In this document: one piece after another, positions 39,393 to 47,667 of the stretch
Numbering within the stretch: position 1 is the stretch's first letter
Layout: every line of letters starts with the position of its first letter
Assembly: GCA_046156035.1 (NCBI GenBank)
Contig: JBJXEW010000028.1
Location: 62,001 to 126,000 of the forward strand
Length of the DNA: 64,000 nt
DNA from: JAEUIX01 sp046156035
GTDB lineage: Bacteria; Planctomycetota; Phycisphaerae; Phycisphaerales; UBA1924
Reading direction: 5' to 3'
Position numbers and translations under genes: made by a program
The notes under the pieces: generated by a model
What the model was told of the DNA's origin: nothing
What the model saw: the letters and a program-made list of their open reading frames with translations, nothing else
Database searches by the model: none

Positions 39393-42028
39393 GAGCCACG
39401 ATGACCCCTGCCACCTCGCCTCATCTTCGCGACACCCGGCGACGCACCGCCTGCACACTGCTCCTGGCCGCGGGCTCGCTCGTGCCGGTGCAATTGGCGT
39501 GGTCGCAGGAGGCCAAGCCAGCGGAAGCACCGCCCGTCGCTGCGCCGCAGAGCCCGGAGCCCCTCGCCGACGCGGACGTCAAAAAGGTCGCCCCGCCGGC
39601 CGACACGTTTGACACGCTCGGCCGGCGCATCAAGGCCACCGAACCCGCAATCCTCGCCTTCAAGTCGGCCGCGGTGAGCGAGTTGATCCCCTTCATCGTG
39701 GAGAGCACCGGCAAGGTGGTGATGCCCCAGCAGGACGTGCTGGCCCGGCGCGTGACGATTGTCTCCGACCGCCTTGTGCCGCGCGATCAGGCCCTTGATC
39801 TGGTCTTTCTCGCTCTTCAGCAGGTGGGTGTGGGCGTGGTCGAGACACCGACGCTCATTCTGCTGCGCGATCAGGCGGAGATTGACCGCCAGAACGTCCC
39901 CGTCATTACGCCCGATCAATCGACGCTGGAGCGTCAGGACCAGGGCACCGTGGCGCAGAAGGTGTTCGGCCTGCGGGCGGGCAACGCCACCACCATCGGC
40001 GAGATCGTGAAGGGCAACCTTCCCGACTACGCCAAACTCGTTGTTGATGCCGACTCCAACCAGATCATCATCACCGCGCCCGTCGCGCTCCTGCAGCGCA
40101 TGGAGCGCCTCATCGCCTCGCTCGACCGCCCCAGCGCGGCGGGACTCGTCTCCGAAACCTTCCACCTGAAGTACGCCGATGCCGATCAGGTCGCCGCAAA
40201 CATCCGCGAACTCTTCGGCGATGCCAGCAATCGGACCACGACCGGTACGCAACCCGGCATCGGCGGGGGCGGCGGGGGCCAGAACAACCCGTTCCGCCAG
40301 TTTCTCGGTGGCCAGGGTGGTGGTGGGGGCGGTGCCGCGCCGGCGTTCGGGCAGCCCGCCGGTGGTGGCGGCGGCGGGAATCAGGCGGGTGCGCGCAACG
40401 CGAGCGCGAGCACCGGCGCACTTGGCAACATCCGTGTCACCAGCAACCGCCAGCAGAACGCCGTCACGGTGCTGGGCGAACCCGCCATCGTGGACAAGAT
40501 CCGCAAGCAGGTGAACGACCAGTGGGACGTGGCCGTGCCGCAGGAGGCCGTGGTGCCGCGCGTGTTTGAACTCAAGCACGCGGACCCGATCAAGGTGCGC
40601 GACACGCTGGAAGGCCTGTTCGGCGTCTCCGCGGCTCGCAGCGTGGGCGGCCTCTCGCAGGGCGTGGGCCGCCTTGCGGGGCAGTTTTCGTTCCAGGCCA
40701 TACCCGAGGCCCAGCAGATCGTGGTGGTGGCCAAGAGCCCCGACAACCTCGACATCATCGAGCGCATCATTCAAGACCTCGACCAGCCGCGCACCACCGG
40801 CATGCCCCGCGTCGTCGATCTCAAGCACGCCATCGCTGAAGACCTGGCCGAGCAGGTGAACGCGCTCCTGGCCCAGGAGGGCACGCTCGCGGCCGTCCGG
40901 CGAGTGAGCAACGACCTCTCATCCAGCGCGAGCGCGGGCCTCTCGCCCTTCAGTTCAACGTCGGTCACGCCCACGGGCGACGGAGGCTTCTCGCAGTCCA
41001 CCACCACCCAGCCCCAGTCGCTCCAGTTCTGGTGGCAGCGGGCCCGCCCGCCCACCGACAGCACCGGCGCGTCCACGCTGGTGTCCAAAATCCGCGTGGT
41101 GCCCGTGCAGCGCTCCAACTCGCTCATGGTGCTCGCGCCAGCCGAGTTTGCCGATGCCGTCATCAGCCTCATCAACCAACTCGACCGGCCCGGCCGCCAG
41201 GTGCTGATCTCGGCGATCATCGCCGAACTCAGCAACGAGGACGCGTTGGCTCTGGGCCTGCGGTTCAGCAACACTGCCATCACGCCCACGAACCCAGACA
41301 ACGCCATCGGCTTCAACCCCGGCGCAGTCATTCCCGGCGGGCCGACCGCCGCGAACCAGGTGCTCGGCGGCGTCAAGAACGACATCCTGCCGGGTCTGTT
41401 TGATACGTCGGTGCTCAACGTGGGTGTGAACATCAACGCGCTGCTGCAGGCCCTCGACCAGAAGACGAAGGTCACGGTGCTCTCCGAGCCGCGCATCTAC
41501 ACCGGCGACAACATCGAGGCCACGTTCTTCGACGGGCAGGACATCCCGTTCATCACCAACTCGGAGGTGAACAGCCAGGGCAACCTGACGCAGAGTTTCG
41601 ACTATCGCGCCGTGGGCATCCAGCTGCGGGCCCGCCCGCGCATCACGCCCGAGCGAGATGTGGACATCAAGATCAACGTGCAGTTGTCCAGCATCGTGCC
41701 AGGCCAGACGCTCTTCGGCGGCTTTGTGGTGGACCGGCGTGAGACCACGACGCAGTTGATCGTGAAAGACGGGCAGACGGTGGTCATCTCCGGCATCATG
41801 CGGACGGAAGACTCCGACATCAAGCGCAAGGTGCCGATCCTGGGCGATCTGCCCATCCTTGATCTCATCTTCTCATCCGTTGAGAAGACCAAGACCACCA
41901 CCGAACTGGTGGCCTTCATCACGCCCATCGTGGTCGAGAACCCCACGGATGCGGACCGCGTGAACGAGACGGAGCGCCAGCGCCTGGATCAACTCCGCGA
42001 GAAACTCGCACCCGCCGCCCCGAAGTAG
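39389..42028 (+). CDS. gspD: Type II secretion outer-membrane secretin GspD
   Basis: 879 residues. Signal peptide about 1-39 (ending AWSQ). N-domains carry repeated KH-like units (VFGLRAGNATTIGEIVKGNLPDYAKLVVDADSNQIIITAP; VFELKHADPIKVRDTLEGLFG; VVDLKHAIAEDLAEQVNALL). Between the first two there is a Gly-rich insert (about residues 289-335). The secretin domain has VLISAIIAELSNEDALALG, INALLQALDQKTKVTVLSEPRI, DGQDIPFITN, and the end VVISGIMRTEDSDIKRKVPILGDLPILDLIF(S)S. It forms the outer-membrane pore. It overlaps the upstream adaptor gene by 4 bases; a lipoprotein gene follows 43 bases on. Confidence 0.95.
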   Translation: MRATMTPATSPHLRDTRRRTACTLLLAAGSLVPVQLAWSQEAKPAEAPPVAAPQSPEPLADADVKKVAPPADTFDTLGRRIKATEPAILAFKSAAVSELIPFIVESTGKVVMPQQDVLARRVTIVSDRLVPRDQALDLVFLALQQVGVGVVETPTLILLRDQAEIDRQNVPVITPDQSTLERQDQGTVAQKVFGLRAGNATTIGEIVKGNLPDYAKLVVDADSNQIIITAPVALLQRMERLIASLDRPSAAGLVSETFHLKYADADQVAANIRELFGDASNRTTTGTQPGIGGGGGGQNNPFRQFLGGQGGGGGGAAPAFGQPAGGGGGGNQAGARNASASTGALGNIRVTSNRQQNAVTVLGEPAIVDKIRKQVNDQWDVAVPQEAVVPRVFELKHADPIKVRDTLEGLFGVSAARSVGGLSQGVGRLAGQFSFQAIPEAQQIVVVAKSPDNLDIIERIIQDLDQPRTTGMPRVVDLKHAIAEDLAEQVNALLAQEGTLAAVRRVSNDLSSSASAGLSPFSSTSVTPTGDGGFSQSTTTQPQSLQFWWQRARPPTDSTGASTLVSKIRVVPVQRSNSLMVLAPAEFADAVISLINQLDRPGRQVLISAIIAELSNEDALALGLRFSNTAITPTNPDNAIGFNPGAVIPGGPTAANQVLGGVKNDILPGLFDTSVLNVGVNINALLQALDQKTKVTVLSEPRIYTGDNIEATFFDGQDIPFITNSEVNSQGNLTQSFDYRAVGIQLRARPRITPERDVDIKINVQLSSIVPGQTLFGGFVVDRRETTTQLIVKDGQTVVISGIMRTEDSDIKRKVPILGDLPILDLIFSSVEKTKTTTELVAFITPIVVENPTDADRVNETERQRLDQLREKLAPAAPK

Positions 42029-42071
42029 TCGCCGTGTGCGGCGGTCCGCTTCCGGTTAGCATCGCGCCTTG

Positions 42072-43340
42072 ATGCACCCGCTCCGCAAGATCGTTGTCGG
42101 CCTCGCGCTCACGCTGGGCCTCGCGACCGCCTGCGTCTCCGAGCGCCTCGGTTCTCCGGCCGCCCGGCCGGGCACCGTCGGACTGCCCTCCGACGCGGCT
42201 TCCGGGTCAGACCCGGCCTCGTCCGCCCTCCAGCCCGACCGAGCACGCTTCTCTCTCCGCCCCGTCGGCCAGATTCCTTACGATGGGCTCACCCTTCCGT
42301 TGGTGTCGCCCGACGGCCTCCGCCTCGCCTCTCAGGTCGGTGAGACCCCATCGGCCGGGCTCCTCCTGGCCCGGCAGCCAGACCCCACGTGGCGGGGCGG
42401 GCAGGTCGCGGTCTTTGACCTCACCGGCCCGCGTCCCGTCGCCCTCCTGCCCTCGCAACCGCTTCCCAGCGGCCTGTTGCTGGGGCGGAGCGCAGACGAA
42501 ACCGGTTTTCTGGTCGAGGTTCCCGGCCTTGACGGCGCATGTTCCATCGGGCGGGTGCGATGGCCGTCGGCCCAGCCAGCCCCGGCCGCGAATGCCCCCG
42601 TGATCGAGGTGCTTCTTGACGACGGCTCGTGCAGCACCGATGCCGTGCTGGTAGATGACCGCCTGTTGGTCGTTGCCCGCCGCCCGCTGGCCGCTCCGGG
42701 CGTGTCGCCTGACGACGCGGTGCCTCCTGACCAGCCGCGTTTCGAGTTGGCCCTCTTCACACGTGGCGACCCCGATCCAGCCGTCCTCGGCGTGCCGGGT
42801 CGAGACGTGCGGTTTCCCCTGGTCTCGCCGGACCGCGCGTTCGTGGTGTGCATGCTCATCGACCCGCTGGGCCGAGAACCCACCGAGGCAGGAGTCGTCC
42901 GGTTGGACCCGGGTGGCCCGCGGCTGGTGGCCCGCGTGCCCGCGGGCTGCGGCCGTGGCTTGGACGCGGCGCATCAGGCGATTGTGGCGGCGCCCGCGTT
43001 GCCGCCGCGTGTGAACCGTGCGGAGGTGTCATGGTTTGCTCTGGCGGAGCCAGGGTTGGCCACGATCAACGCGGCCCAGCCCGGCCCGCCGGTGCGTGAG
43101 CGCGGCGTGCTGGCCGCCCTGGCGATCACCGACACGCTGCAACTCATCGCGGGCGCCGGCGAGGCCCGGCAACGCCCGTGGCCCGCACGGGCGGATGCGG
43201 TGGTGACGGCGGGTGTGGCGGTTTGGCAGGGGGCCTGCCTGCCGCGTGCCAGCGGCCTGGGCCGTGCGTTGATGCTCGTGCCCAGCGCTGGGGGCCCGCC
43301 CTTTGAGTTTCGGGGCACAATCATTGAGTTTGGGAAATGA
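42072..43340 (+). CDS. Predicted lipoprotein with beta-propeller-like repeats, end of secretion operon
   Basis: 422 residues from ATG 42072 (a TTG three bases upstream is possible). N-terminus HPLRKIVVGLALTLGLATAC has a lipobox (LATAC). The mature chain contains recurring SPDG/SPDR elements (LVSPDGLRLAS, PLVSPDRAFVV) and blocks like GQVAVFDLTGPRPVALLP, RFELALFTRGDPDPAV, as in WD40/PD40-like propellers; blade number cannot be told. Six Cys are scattered through it. No known family. It is the last gene of the secretion cluster before the promoter at 43421-43449 and may help the secretin, as some pilotin-like lipoproteins do, but nothing in the sequence shows this. Confidence 0.7.
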   Translation: MHPLRKIVVGLALTLGLATACVSERLGSPAARPGTVGLPSDAASGSDPASSALQPDRARFSLRPVGQIPYDGLTLPLVSPDGLRLASQVGETPSAGLLLARQPDPTWRGGQVAVFDLTGPRPVALLPSQPLPSGLLLGRSADETGFLVEVPGLDGACSIGRVRWPSAQPAPAANAPVIEVLLDDGSCSTDAVLVDDRLLVVARRPLAAPGVSPDDAVPPDQPRFELALFTRGDPDPAVLGVPGRDVRFPLVSPDRAFVVCMLIDPLGREPTEAGVVRLDPGGPRLVARVPAGCGRGLDAAHQAIVAAPALPPRVNRAEVSWFALAEPGLATINAAQPGPPVRERGVLAALAITDTLQLIAGAGEARQRPWPARADAVVTAGVAVWQGACLPRASGLGRALMLVPSAGGPPFEFRGTIIEFGK

Positions 43341-43420
43341 CCGGATGCCGGCGGGCCCGTGGGGCTGGGTAGGGGACATATCCGGCTTGGCGCGATTCTC
43401 TGGTTTTTGACGCGATTTGC

Positions 43421-43449
43421 TTGACGCTTTGCGGAGCGTGATGTAGATT
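43421..43449 (+). promoter_or_regulatory. Sigma-70-type promoter upstream of the first tandem sorted protein
   Basis: TTGACG (43421-43426), a 17-base spacer, then TAGATT (43444-43449). Start of translation is 65 bases downstream (GTG 43514). The leader carries GACATTTAG (43488-43496), also present before the second paralogue (44777-44785). Confidence 0.6.
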
Positions 43450-43513
43450 TCGGTGTCGTGTCGGTTTTTCCGTCGTGTCATGATTCGGACATTTAGGGAA
43501 GGAAGGGATTCAC

Positions 43514-44506
43514 GTGAAAAAGAATGTGATGAGCGGTATCGTTGCTGTTGCCAGCCTTGCTGGGACGGCCGGTTCGGTCCTTGCACAGAGCCCCGTGGCT
43601 GCGCCGACTTCGGCTCAGCGGTACGAGGTTCGCTACCTTGTCGAGCGCTTCGACCTCATGGGCGCGCTCATTGACCAGGGCGTCACCAGCCAGTTTTTCG
43701 CCGGCGTGGCCAACCCCTCGGGCGGTGGCAACCTGGTGAAAGTGGGTGGCGGCACGTTCCAGAGCGACGTCTCGGTCGGTCGTGTGGATATCACGATCCA
43801 GTCTCGGGTCGGCATTGTCGCGGGCACCCACAACCAGAGCAACCTCGGGATTTCGCGTTTGGGCGGTGCGGGCAGCGCAACCACCGGCTTCCGCATGACC
43901 TTCACCGACATCGTGTCGCGTGACAAGACCCTGAGCCAGGGCACGCTCGCCCGCGGCGACACGGGCACGGGCCCCGCCACCGGCGGCGGCAACAACTTCG
44001 GCATGTACGCCCCGATGCGTGGCACGTTCCCGGGTTGGGGCCCCAACAACCAGGGCGATAACCTCGCCTCGGTCAACGGCAGCCTGAACAATCCCGCCAC
44101 CGGCACGCTGGCCATGTTCAATGCCACCGGCGGTCGGACGGTGAACTTCGGGTCACCGGGCACCACGTCCGACAACTTCAACGGCTCCGGCGCTCCCGCC
44201 GGCGTGGGCACGCTGAACGCCGAAGGCACGGCCTTCGTCGGTCCTGAGTTGGAGTTCGCCAACTACTACAAACTCACCTACACCCCCCGCGAGGACCTGA
44301 CCGCTCAGGGCTTCCGCAGCATCAACGTGGCGGTCTTCGCCCAGAGCGCCCGCTACATCTTCAACTACAACGGCAGCGGCCAGGCCTCCAACGGCGCGAC
44401 CGCCCTCATCGGCGATCAGTCCTTCACCTTCTTCGTCCCCACCCCCGGGGCCGCGGCGGTGCTCGGTCTGGGCGGCTTGGCGATCGCTCGCCGCCGCCGC
44501 GCCTGA
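43514..44506 (+). CDS. Exported protein, first of three tandem paralogues, PTPGAA sorting tail
   Basis: 330 residues from GTG 43514, with GGAAGGAAGGG upstream. Signal peptide about 1-25 (GSVLAQ). The domain has blocks shared with its neighbours: TSAQRYEVRYLVERF, SVGRVDITIQSRVGI, NLGISRLGGAGSAT, ATGGRTVNFG, SDNFNGSGAPAG, YYKLTYTPREDL, RYIFNYNGSGQASNGA. The C-terminal sorting tail is VPTPGAAAVLGLGGLAIARRRRA. The beta-rich domain and Gly/Ser/Asn/Thr content suggest a surface or matrix protein. Function unknown. Followed by a terminator at 44576-44605. Confidence 0.85.
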   Translation: MKKNVMSGIVAVASLAGTAGSVLAQSPVAAPTSAQRYEVRYLVERFDLMGALIDQGVTSQFFAGVANPSGGGNLVKVGGGTFQSDVSVGRVDITIQSRVGIVAGTHNQSNLGISRLGGAGSATTGFRMTFTDIVSRDKTLSQGTLARGDTGTGPATGGGNNFGMYAPMRGTFPGWGPNNQGDNLASVNGSLNNPATGTLAMFNATGGRTVNFGSPGTTSDNFNGSGAPAGVGTLNAEGTAFVGPELEFANYYKLTYTPREDLTAQGFRSINVAVFAQSARYIFNYNGSGQASNGATALIGDQSFTFFVPTPGAAAVLGLGGLAIARRRRA

Positions 44507-44575
44507 GTGGTTTGAGTCTTTCGTGAATTGATGCGGGCAGGCTCGCCCGCTGAGAGAATCACGTGTTTCTTCCGA

Positions 44576-44605
44576 GGGCCCCGTTCGCAAGAGCGGGGCC
44601 CTTTT
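44576..44605 (+). terminator. Rho-independent terminator after the first tandem paralogue
   Basis: Stem GGGCCCCG / CGGGGCCC (44576-44583 with 44594-44601) with a 10-base loop, directly followed by TTTT (44602-44605). A weaker hairpin (GCGGGC/GCCCGC, 44533-44550) lies just before it. Confidence 0.85.
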
Positions 44606-44801
44606 GCGTGCGCTCTGGGTGATGTACGGTGTTTGAAAGGTATTCTTTGTGGGTTCTCGCTCACAATCACGCAGATTTCTGGCACGAAAATCGTTGTGGG
44701 GACTTGAACTCCGGTGAAAACTGAGGCATGTTTGCACCAGCGTCAAGCGGTGCGCGTTCCGCCCTGTCTATGGCGCGACATTTAGATGAGAGGAGAGAGT
44801 G

Positions 44802-45590
44802 ATGAACAGGAATCTTGTTCGTGGCGTTTTGTCTCTTGTTGGCGTCGCGGGCCTCGCGTCCGCTGCCAACGCTCAGGCCCCGGCTTCGGCCCAGGTTTGG
44901 GACGTTCAGTTCGTCGTGGATCGGCACGTGCCGAGCCAGACCGACGTGACCACCCTGGTGAGCATCACCATGATGGCGCGGGTCTCGATTCTCCCGAACG
45001 GGTCGGCCTCAGGCACGACGAACTTCGGTGTGAGTCGCGTGGGCGGTGCCAACGGCACCCTCTTCATTCAGGCCTCCGACACCGCGGCGACTGTGGACCC
45101 CGTCCCCAGCATGTTCGCTCGCGGCCTGTCGTCGGTCGGTCTCGATGCGGGTAACAACCCCCTCGCCGGCCACTTCTCGCCCTTCCGCGGCGCGTTCGCT
45201 CCGGCCGGCAGCGGTGGTCACAACACCGACGCCAGCAACGGCATCTTCTCGAACGTCGCGGTCACGACCTCGCGTCTGACCTCGATCGTCGGCAGCCGCC
45301 AGACGAACTTCGACGGCAGCCTGCTGGGCGTGGGTGACTACGTGGCCATCTACACCTGGGACTTCATCCCCAAGGACGCGGCCGCTCGCGCGATCACGGT
45401 CACGGTCTCCGGCCTGTCCGGCCGTTACCTGTTCCGTGATGACCGTGGTGCCAACCCGGTCGGCAACGCCTCGGCTGCCCCCCAGGTCAACCTCCCCAAC
45501 CAGACTTTCCAGTTCCGCGTGCCCACCCCGGGCGCCGCGGCGGTGCTGGGTCTGGGCGGTCTGGCCATCGCTCGCCGTCGCCGCGCCTAA
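44802..45590 (+). CDS. Exported protein, second of three tandem paralogues, PTPGAA sorting tail
   Basis: 262 residues from ATG 44802 with an excellent GAGGAGAG ribosome site. Signal peptide about 1-25 (AANAQ). Shorter than its neighbours; the blocks TTNFGVSRVGGANGT, HFSPFRGAFAPAGSGGHNTDASNG and SGRYLFRDDRGANP match the third paralogue's plan. The DNA end encodes the same tail as the first gene (VPTPGAAAVLGLGGLAIARRRRA). Loss of the GGRTVNFG/NFNGSG block relative to the others explains much of the size difference. Terminator at 45662-45694. Confidence 0.85.
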   Translation: MNRNLVRGVLSLVGVAGLASAANAQAPASAQVWDVQFVVDRHVPSQTDVTTLVSITMMARVSILPNGSASGTTNFGVSRVGGANGTLFIQASDTAATVDPVPSMFARGLSSVGLDAGNNPLAGHFSPFRGAFAPAGSGGHNTDASNGIFSNVAVTTSRLTSIVGSRQTNFDGSLLGVGDYVAIYTWDFIPKDAAARAITVTVSGLSGRYLFRDDRGANPVGNASAAPQVNLPNQTFQFRVPTPGAAAVLGLGGLAIARRRRA

Positions 45591-46033
45591 CCCGCGTCGA
45601 TGGGCCAAGTTGATCAGTTCACTCCCTCCCTTCGTGGGGGGTCTGTCAGAACTTGATTCCGAAGGGGATGTTGCGAGAGCAGCGTCCCCTTTTTCGCGCG
45701 CCCGCAAGGCAAGCGGCCCAGCACCTTGGTCCGCGGCCCTTGACCCCCAAACCGGGTGTTTTTTCTTGGGTGTGGCGTTCCGCGTGTGGGTGCCCAGGTG
45801 AGGAATCCACAAAATGGACGGGATATGATAGGGATATGGCGATGTGGTCAATCGCCCCGTAGCGGCCCCTGGGGCGTTTCAAACGTCAAGAACTGGTCAT
45901 CTTTCCAATCTTTTTGAGAACACGGCTTGCAAATGAGCGGGCACAGCGCATGATTGTGGCGTAGGTCGGAGTGGACTATCCTGCCTTGTTCATACGTCAT
46001 CAACCCTTTGAGAGAGGTTTGAGGAGAGGAATC
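45591..46033 (+). other. Intergenic region (443 bp) between second and third tandem paralogues
   Basis: Holds the terminator at 45662-45694, an 8-base direct repeat (GGGATATG at 45820-45827 and 45831-45838, period 11), and a possible hairpin CGCCCC/GGGGCG (45853-45858 with 45871-45876). A GAGGAGAGG ribosome site lies just before the next ATG. No clear -35/-10 pair was found for the third gene. No coding frame is convincing. Confidence 0.45.
45662..45694 (+). terminator. Rho-independent terminator after the second tandem paralogue
   Basis: AAGGGGA pairs with TCCCCTT around an inner stem TGTTGC/GCAGCG (wobble pairs included) closed by a GAGA tetraloop; five T follow (45690-45694). Confidence 0.85.
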
Positions 46034-46987
46034 ATGAAGAATTCAACCGTTCGTGGTCTCGTGAGTGTCGCTGCCTTGGCCACCTTGGCTGGCACGTCTT
46101 TCGGCCAGTTCACCCAGTCCGCGGCGGCGCCGACCTCGGCCCAGCGTTGGGAGACGGGCTTCATGATCGAGCGGTTCGCGCCGGACGGCACGACGCTCCT
46201 CTCGACCAACTTCATGAGCAACATCGCGTCGCTCAACCAGCCTATCGCCTACGCGACGAACGTCTCCGTGGGTCGCGTGGACATCACGTACATGGGCCGC
46301 GTGGGTATTCTCGCCAATTCGGCGGGCACCGTGAACTTGGGTATCAGCCGCCTCGGCGGTGCGGGTTCGGCCACCAGCGGCGGTCGCATCACGTTTGTGG
46401 ATGCCATCTCGCAGGGCGCGGGCCTGAACCAGGGCACCGTTGCTCGCGCTGGCACCGGCGACGGCACTGCGGCTGGCGGCGTGCCCAACACCGGCATGTT
46501 CAAGCCCTTCCGTGGCGCGTTTGCTGGCTTCTCGCCCGCGTCCAACGGCGCGAACACGGATGCGTCCAACGGCGCTCTGTCCAACACGGCGACGGGCGCT
46601 CCCGTGGCCTTCAACTTCACGGGTGGCCGCACCGTGAACTTCGGCGCTGCGGGCGAGGTGCCTGACAACTTCAACGGATCCGGCGGTCCCGCTGGCGAGG
46701 CCACCATCGACGGCACGACCCTCTCCGGCGACTTCGTCGGCTACTACAAACTCTCCTACTTCCCCCGCGAGGACTTCTCTGCGAACCCCTTCCGTCTCAT
46801 CAACGGCAGCGCGGCGGGCCAGACCGGCCGCTACATCTTCAACTACAACGGCGCGGGCCAGGCCTCCAACGGTGCCAGCTTCAACATCCCGGTCACGAAC
46901 TTCGCGTTCGCTGTGCCGACCCCCGGCGCGGCAGCCTTGGTCGGGCTCGCTGGTGTCGCGGTTCTCCGCCGCCGTCGCCAGGCCTGA
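46034..46987 (+). CDS. Exported protein, third of three tandem paralogues, PTPGAA sorting tail
   Basis: 317 residues from ATG 46034, GAGGAGAGG upstream. Signal peptide about 1-25 (AGTSFGQ). It shares blocks with the first paralogue: TSAQRWETGFMIERF, NVSVGRVDITYMGRVGI, NLGISRLGGAGSAT, FTGGRTVNFGAAG, PDNFNGSGGPAG, YYKLSYFPREDF, RYIFNYNGAGQASNGA. The tail is VPTPGAAALVGLAGVAVLRRRRQA. The repeated pattern across the three genes shows duplication; the second copy is the most divergent. Followed by a very strong terminator. Confidence 0.85.
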   Translation: MKNSTVRGLVSVAALATLAGTSFGQFTQSAAAPTSAQRWETGFMIERFAPDGTTLLSTNFMSNIASLNQPIAYATNVSVGRVDITYMGRVGILANSAGTVNLGISRLGGAGSATSGGRITFVDAISQGAGLNQGTVARAGTGDGTAAGGVPNTGMFKPFRGAFAGFSPASNGANTDASNGALSNTATGAPVAFNFTGGRTVNFGAAGEVPDNFNGSGGPAGEATIDGTTLSGDFVGYYKLSYFPREDFSANPFRLINGSAAGQTGRYIFNYNGAGQASNGASFNIPVTNFAFAVPTPGAAALVGLAGVAVLRRRRQA

Positions 46988-47023
46988 TGCTCGGAATCAG
47001 GTTCGTTTGTAGGCAAACCTCTC

Positions 47024-47059
47024 AAGGGGCCCCGGACTTCCGGGGCCCCTTCTTTTTTT
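47024..47059 (+). terminator. Strong rho-independent terminator after the third tandem paralogue
   Basis: A perfect 12-bp stem (AAGGGGCCCCGG / CCGGGGCCCCTT, 47024-47035 and 47040-47051) with loop ACTT, then C and seven T (47053-47059). Confidence 0.92.
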
Positions 47060-47078
47060 GCCGCGTGCAGCGGTTCGC

Positions 47079-47158
47079 CCAACGAGGCCGCGGCGCAAGC
47101 CGCGGCTTTCTCGGTGGCGGCAGGCGGAAAGCCGGGGCTGGCGCCCCGGCCTCGTTGG
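47079..47158. repeat. 80-bp near-perfect palindrome with self-complementary arms
   Basis: Two 32-base arms (47079-47110 and 47127-47158) are inverted copies with only three mismatches, separated by 16 bases. Each arm is itself palindromic in part (GCCGCGG/CCGCGGC on the left, GCCGGGGC/GCCCCGGC on the right), so the element could fold either as one long hairpin or as a three-way/cloverleaf form. It follows the terminator of the third paralogue and precedes the convergent rhodanese gene. Confidence 0.75.
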
Positions 47159-47190
47159 CATTGCCGGTATCCGGCTAGGGCGAGGTTCAC

Positions 47191-47667
47191 TCAATACCGC
47201 GGCACGCCAGGGTCGATGTCAATGGACCACAGGTCAATCCCGCCCACCAGCGAGCGAGCGTTGGTGAAGCCCACCTGCCGCAGGGCGTAGGCCACCCGCA
47301 GCGAGCGCACGCCGTGGTGGCAGTGGATGATGATCGGACGTGCGCGGTCGGACTCTTCGCCTTCCAGTTCGTCGCTGCGCTCCAGCACGCGCTCCATGGG
47401 GATGTGGACCGCACCATCGATGCGGCACAAAGCCCACTCGTCATCACGCCGGCAATCCACCAGCAGCGGCCGCGCAGGGTCGGCCTGCGGCAGGCTCAGC
47501 AGGTGCCGCGCCTCGCGCGGTGAGACCTCCAGCCCATCCTTCACCGTGTAGCCGACGGGCAGACCCCGGCCATCCAGAGGCGGCGGGGGTGGTTGTTGGC
47601 GCGGGCTTGGCGGAGTGGGCGGCATCGCCCGAGCGTAGACGCGGCTGCGGCGGGCCGCGCCCATCAT
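47191..47667 (-). CDS. Rhodanese-like domain protein
   Basis: 158 residues from ATG 47665-47667, which overlaps the upstream stop (ATGA); an ATG at 47623-47625 (PPTPPSPRQQ) is an alternative giving 144. Single rhodanese domain: VSPREARHLLSLPQ, LLVDCRRDDEWALCRIDGAVHIPMERV, active-site Cys in IIIHCHHGVRSLRVA, and VGGIDLWS. The loop CHHGVRS is the small rhodanese type. Such proteins transfer sulfane sulfur, but substrate is unknown. It forms a two-gene operon with the lipoprotein gene upstream. The Pro-rich N-terminus is disordered. Confidence 0.88.
   Translation of the reverse strand: MMGAARRSRVYARAMPPTPPSPRQQPPPPPLDGRGLPVGYTVKDGLEVSPREARHLLSLPQADPARPLLVDCRRDDEWALCRIDGAVHIPMERVLERSDELEGEESDRARPIIIHCHHGVRSLRVAYALRQVGFTNARSLVGGIDLWSIDIDPGVPRY

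Noticed and set aside
38831..40828. 665-residue open frame antisense to the secretin
   Set aside because: Shadow of gspD and its neighbour, Gly/Arg/Ala-rich with no motif.
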